Source: a virus. Taken from it: DNA of 30,168 nt. The notes under the pieces are model-generated. The model ran no database searches. It was not told the origin of the DNA and saw only the letters and a list, made by a program, of their open reading frames with translations. The translations under genes were made by a program, and so were the position numbers. Shown one piece after another: positions 1 through 7,583 of the stretch. The DNA lies in the IMG/VR virus record IMGVR_UViG_3300046467_000878, positions 1 to 30,168 of that record. One strand, written 5' to 3'. Position 1 is the first letter of the stretch, and every line of letters begins with the position of its first letter.

Positions 1-1
1 A

Positions 2-139
2 CATAAGAAGCGAATGAAGTCTGGTAATGTTCTTGGTTACACTACAGCACATCAAGAGTTTACTATATTCCGAAATGAAAAAGAATGGAGTGATGCTGTC
101 AAGCATGGTAAAGACATGAAGTGGATTCGTGTGGACTAA
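2..139 (+). CDS. 3' end of an unidentified structural-region gene (partial)
   Basis: An open frame enters from the left edge and stops at TAA 137-139, giving 45 residues that end in MKWIRVD. The piece is rich in Lys, Arg and Trp and has no motif I recognise. It is followed after three bases by the start of the next gene in the same direction, so it is probably the last part of another late structural gene. In T4-type phages this position near gp25 usually holds tail-tube, baseplate-hub or neck genes, but I cannot assign one from this fragment. The frame is open to the window edge and its close packing supports it as real. Confidence 0.6.
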   Translation, partial: HKKRMKSGNVLGYTTAHQEFTIFRNEKEWSDAVKHGKDMKWIRVD

Positions 140-142
140 GAG

Positions 143-1273
143 ATGGCCTCTAATGCAATAGAAACTGCAAAACAAGAAAATGGTTCGTTATTTGTTTTTC
201 AGTCATTTGTTGAAAAGGGAAAAATTCCAACGGCTGCAGCAATTGAAAAGGCCGTGTATAAAAATATGCCGTCTAAATGGTATACTACATTTGATTTACA
301 AGCACGGGCATTAAAAAAATATATTGGAAGTGGTAAAGGATATAATTATAGTCGTGATAAAGGTATGATGCAATTCTTGGAAAAAACTGCCGCAAGAACT
401 ATGGGTGTATCTGTTAAGGATAGATGGAATCCTATGGATGTTGTGATGACTAAAAAATTTAAAGAGGCTGAGATTACAAAAAAAGTTGAAAGTATATCTA
501 AAGAAATTATAGATAAAAAAGCTAAGTTAGTTAAACTTAATGTCTATATGGCATCTTTATTGAAGAAGAAAATATTATTACCTATCTCTTTAAAAGAAGT
601 TAAAAAGGGTGTAACACAAGCGAGTGTAGAAGAATCAAATTTAGGCAAGGGTTCTAAGGGTGTAAATTTTTCTTTTAAAAGATATAGTTTAAAATGTAAT
701 TTATCTATAAATAAACAGGGCTTGTTAGATACTGGTGAATTAGCATTTGATTTTTTTGCTGATGATACTGAAATTCATGTTCAGGCTAGAAGTTTTAGAT
801 ATAGTATTCCTAGTACAGTAGTCCAAACAGATTTGACACCAAAGGGTAGACAAAGTGGTGCGAAACTTGGCAAAGCATCTACAGAAGCATTAGATCCGTT
901 TTTAGATAAGTTAGGATTGACTAGACCCAAATCACCAACACAACATCCTGAAATACCAATGGATGGTAAATTTTCAACAAAGCAAATTAAGTATTGGAAG
1001 GACCTACATAAAAAACTTAAAAATATTACAATACAAAATGACAAAGTAGATTTACGAGGTAATATATCTGATATATTAGCTCTTGTTAATACACATAGAA
1101 AGAAGGCTAATGTTTTAGGCCGTCTTACATCTAAGTTGGTTGTATTAGAATGGCTTTGGATTTATAGTCAGATAGATAAAAAACAAAAATTTGAAGAATG
1201 GTTGAGTGTATTATATTATGGTGCAAAAAAAGAATTTTCTGAAACTAACGGACCATTTATAAAAATTTATTAA
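143..1273 (+). CDS. Conserved uncharacterised phage protein, 376 aa
   Basis: This is a Lys-rich 376-aa protein with no signal peptide or membrane segment. Visible landmarks are an aromatic stretch around residues 44-52 (SKWYTTFDL), a KDRWNPMDV motif at 92-100, a Lys/Glu-rich helical part around 105-135, and LNVYMASLLKKKILLPISLK at about 132-151. The combination of a WNP(A/M)D motif with a later ISLK motif recalls an uncharacterised family seen near structural genes of marine T4-like phages; that is from memory and not proven here. The start at 143 follows the previous stop by three bases, with only a weak AAGAG ribosome site. It precedes the late promoter of the gp25 operon. Its function is unknown; a virion or assembly role is inferred from location only. 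Confidence 0.75.
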   Translation: MASNAIETAKQENGSLFVFQSFVEKGKIPTAAAIEKAVYKNMPSKWYTTFDLQARALKKYIGSGKGYNYSRDKGMMQFLEKTAARTMGVSVKDRWNPMDVVMTKKFKEAEITKKVESISKEIIDKKAKLVKLNVYMASLLKKKILLPISLKEVKKGVTQASVEESNLGKGSKGVNFSFKRYSLKCNLSINKQGLLDTGELAFDFFADDTEIHVQARSFRYSIPSTVVQTDLTPKGRQSGAKLGKASTEALDPFLDKLGLTRPKSPTQHPEIPMDGKFSTKQIKYWKDLHKKLKNITIQNDKVDLRGNISDILALVNTHRKKANVLGRLTSKLVVLEWLWIYSQIDKKQKFEEWLSVLYYGAKKEFSETNGPFIKIY

Positions 1274-1279
1274 AACTAT

Positions 1280-1287
1280 TATAAATA
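1280..1287 (+). promoter_or_regulatory. T4-type late promoter upstream of the gp25 group
   Basis: TATAAATA matches the T4 late promoter element read by RNA polymerase carrying the phage sigma-like gp55. It lies in the 27-base gap between the 376-aa gene and the 47-aa gene. Only 13 bases separate it from the ATG at 1301, and a strong Shine-Dalgarno AGGAGA sits at 1290-1295. Confidence 0.75.
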
Positions 1288-1300
1288 TGAGGAGAACATT

Positions 1301-1444
1301 ATGGCTGTACAACAGGTGGTTAAAACCAGGCGAGATAGGATTCAAAAGGTTACTTCTATAGGACATTCTGTACGGAGTACACCAAAGAACAAGAAGAAAC
1401 GAGTAAGTTGGAAACGATATAGAGGACAAGGGAAAAGACGATAA
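1301..1444 (+). CDS. Small, strongly basic protein, 47 aa
   Basis: The ATG at 1301 is preceded by a strong AGGAGA ribosome site (1290-1295), and the 47-codon frame ends at TAA 1442-1444, overlapping the gp25 ATG by one base (TAATG). The protein has 8 Lys and 9 Arg but a single acidic residue (Asp12). It ends in KRYRGQGKRR and holds the run KNKKKR at 29-34. Such a peptide could bind nucleic acid or an acidic protein surface; I recognise no family. Its own ribosome site, the late promoter just upstream, and coupling to gp25 argue that it is a real gene. Without these signals it would be too short to call. Confidence 0.72.
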   Translation: MAVQQVVKTRRDRIQKVTSIGHSVRSTPKNKKKRVSWKRYRGQGKRR

Positions 1445-1908
1445 TGGCTGTAATCTATCAGAAGGGACTTTCTACACACACCAGAGGATGGTCTGATTTG
1501 GACTTGGATTTTACTAAACATCCTGTGACGAAAGATATTACTAGAAAGTTAAATGTGGAAGCCGTCAAACGGTCTGTAAGAAATCTAATTCAGACCAATA
1601 AGTATGATAAGAAATTTCATCCTGAAGTGGATGGAGGAGTAACACGACATTTATTTGGTTTAGCAACCGCAGCAACAAAACATGATATCGCAGAAGCTAT
1701 TGCAACTTGTTTACGGAATTACGAACCTCGTGTTGTTGTAGATAGGGTTAATGTTTTTGGGAATGCTGATGAAGTGGGTCATGTACAAAGTGATATTAAT
1801 GTATCAGGAAATATAGATAAAAATGGGTTTAATGTTTCTATATTTTTTAGAATAATTAATTCTCCAGAACCAATTGAAGTTTCATTATTCTTAGAGAGGA
1901 TAAGGTAA
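1444..1908 (+). CDS. gp25: Baseplate wedge protein gp25 (lysozyme-like fold family)
   Basis: This 154-aa protein belongs to the gp25/GPW family, a core component of the baseplate wedge that helps nucleate sheath assembly in contractile tails (T4 gp25 is about 132 aa). Family landmarks are the N-terminal WSDLDLDF (16-23), the helix containing AVKRSVRNLIQTN, the Phe-His-Pro-Glu of KKFHPEVDGGV, and the C-terminal helix-strand NYEPRVVVDRVNV, which corresponds to the YEPR strand of the family. The end (EVSLFLERIR) is a beta strand with the usual basic finish. Its start overlaps the preceding stop by one base, and its own stop abuts the gp6 start (TAAATG), so the three genes are probably co-translated from the late promoter at 1280. 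Confidence 0.93.
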   Translation: MAVIYQKGLSTHTRGWSDLDLDFTKHPVTKDITRKLNVEAVKRSVRNLIQTNKYDKKFHPEVDGGVTRHLFGLATAATKHDIAEAIATCLRNYEPRVVVDRVNVFGNADEVGHVQSDINVSGNIDKNGFNVSIFFRIINSPEPIEVSLFLERIR

Positions 1909-3744
1909 ATGGCAAGTAATAAAATATCAGTTACAGATTTAGAATTTGATTCTATAAAATCAAATTTAAAAGCACATTTAAAATCACAAACACAATTTCA
2001 AGATTATGATTTTGAGGGAAGTAGTATGGATGTCTTGATGGATGTTCTTGCTTACAATACTCATTACATGGCTTACTATGCAAACATGCTTGGTAATGAA
2101 ATGTTTTTGGATACAGCATCTCTCCGTTCTTCAGTTGTTTCTCATACAAAACATTTGAATGTTATTCCAACATCTGTAACGGCACCAACAGCTTATCTGA
2201 ATATGACATTCACACCAGACAATTCTCCTGTTTCTCTTACTGTTGCAAAAGATACAGAATTTAAAACAGTAATTTCTGGTAACAGTTATACTTTTACAAC
2301 AACGACTGCTACAACAATATTTCCTATTAATAATCTTTATTATGTTAATAGTTTAGCAATTAAAGAAGGTACACTTTTAAATAATGCATACACGGCTGAT
2401 TTATCCAACCCCAACCAACGATTTCTTATTCCAAATCCAAATGTAGATACTTCTACTGTTACTGTAAAAGTACAAAATTCTGCAAGTGATTCTACTGTTG
2501 TAACATGGGCTGATGGTAATTCTTTAGATGTAACTACAATTTCATCTACACAGAAAGTTTATTTTTTACAAGAAGTAGAAGAACAACAATATGAAATTTT
2601 CTTTGGTGATGGAGCTGTTGGAAAACAACTAGCAGATGGTAATATTATTTTTATTGAATATTTAAGTACGGGTGGAGTTCTAGCTAATAAGGCAAGTACG
2701 TTTACTGCTAGTGGAGCAGTTGCTGGTTTGACTTCTGCAAACTATACTTTGACTACTGCTGTTGCAGCTACTGGTGGTGCAGCGATCGAGTCAATGAAAT
2801 CGTTAAAGAATAATGCACCTAAATTATATCAAGCACAGAAACGGTCAACAACAAAAGATGATTATAAAGCTTTGTTATTGCAAGAGCGACCTGATATAGA
2901 ATCTCTTACTGTTTTTGGTGGAGAAGAAGCAAGTCCTCCTGTTTATGGTAAAGTATATATTGCAATTAAACCAACAGGAAATACATCATATAGTAATACA
3001 GTTAAAGATAATATTAAAACAAGTATTCTTAAAAAATCAAATGTAGTAACTGTTATACCAGAATTTGTAGATCCTATTTTTTATTATGTTCTAATAGATA
3101 CAGTTGTTAATTATGACCCTGTTATTTTATTATCAACAGAAGATGTTTTGAAGGCTTCGATATCTACATCTGTCAATAGTTATTTTACAAGTAGCCTACA
3201 GAAATTTGACCAGAAGTTTAGATATTCTAATTTGACAAAAATAATAGATAATACAGATAATGGAATTAGAAATAGTAAAACGTCTGTTAAATACCAAATG
3301 AGAATGACACCACAAACATTGGGAACTACTTCTACATATACATTGGAGTTTAATGCACCGTTAACTAAGAGTTCTGTTGTAAGTACGGCCTTTACTACTA
3401 GTGATGGTAATACATATTATTTACTTGATGATGGAGCTGGAATAATTAAAGTTGTTAGGGCGGTATATACAAGTGGTGTGGTTACTTCTTGGAGTCCAAC
3501 AACATATTTTACTATAGCAGATGGTTCACAAAATCAGGGTACAATCGATTATGATACTGGTAAAATTGTATTGAATAATTTTAATCCTCATACAATTTTA
3601 GATGGAACAGCTTATATTAAATTTACTGTAACACCATTAGTTAATAATCAAGATGTTACTCCATTACGAGAACAAATATTAACAACTGATACAACAGATA
3701 CAGCTGCAGTTGTTGTTACTATGATTGCAGAAACTATAATCTGA
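1909..3744 (+). CDS. gp6: Baseplate wedge protein gp6 (baseplate J-like)
   Basis: This 611-aa protein (T4 gp6 is 660 aa) is the wedge subunit that joins neighbouring wedges into the ring around the baseplate hub. The N-terminal 10-100 region, with FEGSSMDVLMDVLAYNTHYM and the following NEMFLDTASLRSSVVSHTK, is the characteristic start of phage gp6. A FFGDGAVGKQL turn followed by a Gly-rich strand (around 230-260) and the R-TTKDDYKALLLQERPDIES segment near 313-333 fit the baseplate J-like fold. The C-terminal 470-600 is beta-rich and varies between phages. It follows gp25 with no spacer and precedes the next wedge gene by one base, matching T4 order (25 then 6). Confidence 0.93.
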   Translation: MASNKISVTDLEFDSIKSNLKAHLKSQTQFQDYDFEGSSMDVLMDVLAYNTHYMAYYANMLGNEMFLDTASLRSSVVSHTKHLNVIPTSVTAPTAYLNMTFTPDNSPVSLTVAKDTEFKTVISGNSYTFTTTTATTIFPINNLYYVNSLAIKEGTLLNNAYTADLSNPNQRFLIPNPNVDTSTVTVKVQNSASDSTVVTWADGNSLDVTTISSTQKVYFLQEVEEQQYEIFFGDGAVGKQLADGNIIFIEYLSTGGVLANKASTFTASGAVAGLTSANYTLTTAVAATGGAAIESMKSLKNNAPKLYQAQKRSTTKDDYKALLLQERPDIESLTVFGGEEASPPVYGKVYIAIKPTGNTSYSNTVKDNIKTSILKKSNVVTVIPEFVDPIFYYVLIDTVVNYDPVILLSTEDVLKASISTSVNSYFTSSLQKFDQKFRYSNLTKIIDNTDNGIRNSKTSVKYQMRMTPQTLGTTSTYTLEFNAPLTKSSVVSTAFTTSDGNTYYLLDDGAGIIKVVRAVYTSGVVTSWSPTTYFTIADGSQNQGTIDYDTGKIVLNNFNPHTILDGTAYIKFTVTPLVNNQDVTPLREQILTTDTTDTAAVVVTMIAETII

Positions 3745-3745
3745 T

Positions 3746-6118
3746 ATGGCAAGTAATCCAAATACACCAATACATCCTTCGTTTGATGAACGAATATCTG
3801 TTCAAGTAGAAGGACAATTACCAGATTTTGTTAAACAAGATCATGCTACATTTGTAGCTTTCTTGGAAGCTTACTATGAGTATATGGAACAACTTGGTAA
3901 GCCATATGAAATTATTAGTAATTTGGATAATTATTTTAATATTGATAAAACAGTAGATGATTATTTAAAATATTTTAAGAATCAGTTTGGTAAAGATGTT
4001 CCAGAGGCAATATTTGTAAATGCTAATAAACCACAAGTATTAAAGAAGCTTCGTGATTTCTATCGTTCCAAAGGTAGTGAAAAATCATTTCAATTTCTTT
4101 TTCGTTTACTCTATAAAGAGGAAATTGAATTTTATTATCCAGGTTCTGATATGCTTCGTATATCTGATGGTAAGTATTCATCAGATAAAATTCTAAGATG
4201 TGTTGATAATAGTGGTATAGATGCGGCCGCAGGATTTCTTGGAAAAACAATTACTGGTGCAACATCTACTGCTCATGGTGTTGTTGAATTAGTATTGAAT
4301 GAATATGTAGGTCCGTTTAATGTATCAACGATTTATCTTTCTAAAGTAGTTGGAACATTTCAGGCTTTAGAAAATGTTACAGATGGAACTAATAGTATAA
4401 AAATAGATGGTATGGTAACTGGTTATACTATGACCAAACCTGGAAATGGTTATAGTATAGATGATAATGTTACGATTACTGGCGGTGGTGGAAGTGCGGT
4501 TGGAGCTCAATTTTTAGTTGATGCATTAACAACGGGAAGTATTACTATACACACAATACCAACTGCTGGAACAGGATATGTTGTTGGTGATAAACTTACA
4601 ATTAACAATACAAACAAATTAGAGATAGATGGAAGGACTTGTAGTATACTTGTTAAGACAGTAAATGGTTCAGGTGGAATTACTGCTATTGAATTTGAAC
4701 ACAGAGGATATGGATATATAGGTATACCAACTGTTTCTGGTGGGACGGGTAATGGTGCAAGTATTACATTAGGTGGTGATAGTATTGGTGGTATTGCATC
4801 TTTGAAATTAACTAAAAATGGATTTCGTTATAGAGAAATTCCTATTCTTGATTTTTCTAATATTGGTGATGGAACAGCAAAAGGTACTGCAACGATTGGT
4901 GGATATGAAGATAATCACGCGACAAGATGGATTGGTGATGATGGATTTATTTCAGCTGCAAACTATATTCAAGATAGTTTTTATTATCAAGTATTTTCTT
5001 ATGAAATAAAATCTGGACATAGTATCTCTGATTGGAAATCTTATGTTACTCGATTAGTACATCCGTCTGGTCTTGCATTGTTTGGAAGGTCAATGATAAC
5101 ATCATTGCTTTCTACTAGATTGGGAATGCAGCCTGGTGAAACATCATTTCGTACTCCTTATGTACATACATTTCCATATAAGATTATTTTTCATGATGGT
5201 GATATTGAACCACCTGTTAGATTAAATGTTCAATTACAAGGTAACAATACTGCTACTCCATTTGAAGAATGGCCTACTGGTGGTGTATGGCCACATGATG
5301 GACAAGCTAATGGACCCGGATTGGGACCGGGACATTCTGAATGGCATATTTATGAATTAGACTTACCTATTATTTTATTGACCTCGGCAGATTCTGATGA
5401 TTATGAATTTATTAATCATGCTGTTCCCGTCGGTCAAACATATGAGTATGGTACTCTTGGTGGTGTAGTAGCCAGTTCTGAAGATTGGGGTTTTGTTTCT
5501 GGTGGTATTGGTGGTGCTTTAGTATTAGGACCTCTAAAACGACAGATAGACCAACAGAAATTTAATAAAGAAGGTGGAATGTCCAAATCGTCATATTTAC
5601 AAGGTGGGTCTGGATATACTTCTGGAACGATTACTGTTACTGTTTCTGGTGGTGGTGGAACAGGTGCTGTTTTAACACCAACAATAGGATCAGCAGAAAC
5701 CTTTAATGGAACTGTAACAGGAGCTATTCAACCCATATTAACTGCGACCACTGAGGGTTCAGGATATACATCAACACCAACTGTTACGATTACTGATTCT
5801 GGTTCTGGTTCTGGTGCGGTAGTAAAAGCTCAAGTTAATATAACTACTGGAAAAGTTACTGGTGGATATGTACTTCAAGAATCTCATCAATCATTGATGC
5901 GAGATGGTGTTAAATCAACGGAAACAGGAACATTAACCGGTAATATAATTAGTGGTGGAACTAATAATTTTTATGTTTTATCGAAACCACCTGGAATGGT
6001 AGATTTAGGTGGTGGTTATACAATACAGCATTTTAAAGATGCAAAAATTTCAACTTATATTACTAATACGAATGAAAAAACGAGAATTGTAATGAATAGT
6101 GACATTACTCTTGTATAA
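3746..6118 (+). CDS. Large baseplate wedge/virion structural protein in the gp7 position
   Basis: This 790-aa protein sits between gp6 and gp8, where T4 has gp7 (about 1030 aa). Residues 1-140 form a helical domain rich in aromatics (TFVAFLEAYYEYMEQLG, KKLRDFYRSKGSEKSFQFL) resembling the N-terminus of marine T4-like wedge proteins. The middle holds several beta repeats of the form G-x-GY followed by VTITGGGG-type strands (about 225-385). Residues about 394-451 contain YYQVFSYEIKSGHSISDW and a VHPSGLALFG motif. Two more GSGYTS repeats occur near 620-705. Homology to gp7 is inferred from position, not seen in the sequence. Two late promoters overlap and follow its stop, so gp8 can be transcribed separately. 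Confidence 0.8.
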   Translation: MASNPNTPIHPSFDERISVQVEGQLPDFVKQDHATFVAFLEAYYEYMEQLGKPYEIISNLDNYFNIDKTVDDYLKYFKNQFGKDVPEAIFVNANKPQVLKKLRDFYRSKGSEKSFQFLFRLLYKEEIEFYYPGSDMLRISDGKYSSDKILRCVDNSGIDAAAGFLGKTITGATSTAHGVVELVLNEYVGPFNVSTIYLSKVVGTFQALENVTDGTNSIKIDGMVTGYTMTKPGNGYSIDDNVTITGGGGSAVGAQFLVDALTTGSITIHTIPTAGTGYVVGDKLTINNTNKLEIDGRTCSILVKTVNGSGGITAIEFEHRGYGYIGIPTVSGGTGNGASITLGGDSIGGIASLKLTKNGFRYREIPILDFSNIGDGTAKGTATIGGYEDNHATRWIGDDGFISAANYIQDSFYYQVFSYEIKSGHSISDWKSYVTRLVHPSGLALFGRSMITSLLSTRLGMQPGETSFRTPYVHTFPYKIIFHDGDIEPPVRLNVQLQGNNTATPFEEWPTGGVWPHDGQANGPGLGPGHSEWHIYELDLPIILLTSADSDDYEFINHAVPVGQTYEYGTLGGVVASSEDWGFVSGGIGGALVLGPLKRQIDQQKFNKEGGMSKSSYLQGGSGYTSGTITVTVSGGGGTGAVLTPTIGSAETFNGTVTGAIQPILTATTEGSGYTSTPTVTITDSGSGSGAVVKAQVNITTGKVTGGYVLQESHQSLMRDGVKSTETGTLTGNIISGGTNNFYVLSKPPGMVDLGGGYTIQHFKDAKISTYITNTNEKTRIVMNSDITLV

Positions 6119-6130
6119 ATATTATAAATA
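6114..6130 (+). promoter_or_regulatory. Tandem T4-type late promoters upstream of gp8
   Basis: Two perfect TATAAATA elements (6114-6121 and 6123-6130) are separated by one base, with a 9-base period. The first overlaps the stop codon of the upstream 790-aa gene. The gp8 ATG is at 6160 with an AAAAAAAGGA ribosome site in between, leaving a leader of about 24 bases from the second element. Confidence 0.8.
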
Positions 6131-6159
6131 ATATAGAATTTAAAAAAAGGATTTGAGCT

Positions 6160-7566
6160 ATGCCTGCTATTATAACAAACGCATTTAGAACATACAATGC
6201 AGATAATTTTATTAATTCATTAAAGCCTACTACTGATACTCCGGCCGGTTTAGGTAATAAAATATATTTGCTGATTGCCAAAGATTCGCCATGGTCTGGA
6301 AATAGTGCAGGTCAATATGCAGATGGATCATACTCTGATAGTATTATTCCTACACCCAAAGACACGACTGTTGCTCCTTTTCTTCATTATAATGATACTA
6401 TAGCTGCTAAACTTATTAATGTTTCTGATGTATCTCATGTTATTAAGAGATTAAATTGGACATCTGGTGTTATTTATGATGAATATGACCATGAACAAGA
6501 TGATCTGATTGATAAGAATTTTTTCGTAATGACAGATCAGTATAATGTTTATAAATGTATTAGTAATAATCAAGGAGCTGCATCTACTGATAAACCTACT
6601 GGTCAAGGAGTAGGTATTCTTGATGGATCAACTGATAGATATCGTTGGAAATTTATGTATGAAGTTCAGCAGGCAGATGTTCTGAAATATGTAACAACAG
6701 ATTGGCTTCCAGTAAAATATCTTGCAGCAAATGATGGTACAAATCAATGGACGGTTCAACAAGCCGCAGTAGACGGAGCATTGGAACATATTGATGTTAT
6801 TACTCCCGGGTCTGGATATAATTATGTAAATTCAGGTATTTCACCAGCAGTTGCAACTTCAACTACTCTGGTACTTGCTGCAACTGCTGAAGGAACAACA
6901 GATGATGTTTATAATGGTGCAACAGTTTATATTAGTGATGCAACAGCAGGTGCTGGTCAGCAAGCAGTAATAACTGATTATGTTGCAAGTACAAAAACAA
7001 TTACTGTACCAACATGGACTACTATTCCAACAGGAACAATTCAATATCAAGTATTTCCTACGATTACAATTTCTCATGGGTCAGAAACACCTGTACCATC
7101 TACATCAGCTTTAGCAAGAGTTACAGCAATGTCGGGTGATGCTATTGCACGAATAACGTGCGCACCTCAAGGAGCTGGTTATCGTTCTGCAACAGCAGTT
7201 GCTTCTGGTGGTGGAAGTAGTCCGACACATGCTACTTTGTCTACAAGAATAGGTCCTGTAGGTGGGCATGGTGCAAATGCAGTAACAGAATTAGGTGGTG
7301 CTTATGTAATGATTAATGTTCGTTTAGTAGGAACAGAATCGGGTGTGTTTGAAACAGGAGATGATTTTAGAAAAGTAATTTTACTTGCTAATCCTAAACA
7401 AGAATCTGATGGTGCTGATGCAACAGCAACAAGATACGGTCCTACAGTAGCAAGTACAAGTGGTTTAAAACACGATACTGGAAAAATGATTTATATTGAA
7501 TATCGTATGCCTATTAATCGTGCATCTGACCAAACAGAAGATATAAAATTAGTTGTTGAATTTTAA
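6160..7566 (+). CDS. gp8: Baseplate wedge protein gp8
   Basis: This 468-aa protein matches T4 gp8 (334 aa), the wedge protein that dimerises and contacts gp6, gp7 and gp10. The N-terminus has ITNAFRTYNADNFINS followed by KIYLLIAKDSPW, equivalent to the T4 segment with FRTEKM and FGRSEPW. The C-terminus from about 379 has DDFRKVILLANP and then HDTGKMIYIEYRMPI and ASDQTEDIKLVVEF, which align well with the T4 gp8 ending. The extra length lies between about 205 and 375, where GSGY and GAGY beta repeats of the kind found in the preceding protein are inserted. It is preceded by tandem late promoters and followed by the largest gene of the window. Confidence 0.92.
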   Translation: MPAIITNAFRTYNADNFINSLKPTTDTPAGLGNKIYLLIAKDSPWSGNSAGQYADGSYSDSIIPTPKDTTVAPFLHYNDTIAAKLINVSDVSHVIKRLNWTSGVIYDEYDHEQDDLIDKNFFVMTDQYNVYKCISNNQGAASTDKPTGQGVGILDGSTDRYRWKFMYEVQQADVLKYVTTDWLPVKYLAANDGTNQWTVQQAAVDGALEHIDVITPGSGYNYVNSGISPAVATSTTLVLAATAEGTTDDVYNGATVYISDATAGAGQQAVITDYVASTKTITVPTWTTIPTGTIQYQVFPTITISHGSETPVPSTSALARVTAMSGDAIARITCAPQGAGYRSATAVASGGGSSPTHATLSTRIGPVGGHGANAVTELGGAYVMINVRLVGTESGVFETGDDFRKVILLANPKQESDGADATATRYGPTVASTSGLKHDTGKMIYIEYRMPINRASDQTEDIKLVVEF

Positions 7567-7583
7567 GAAGGATTATAATACAT

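Noticed and set aside
706-713. TATAAATA late promoter match inside the 376-aa gene
   Set aside because: It lies mid-gene, coding for Ser-Ile-Asn-Lys, with no gene start downstream until 1301. In AT-rich DNA a chance match is likely.
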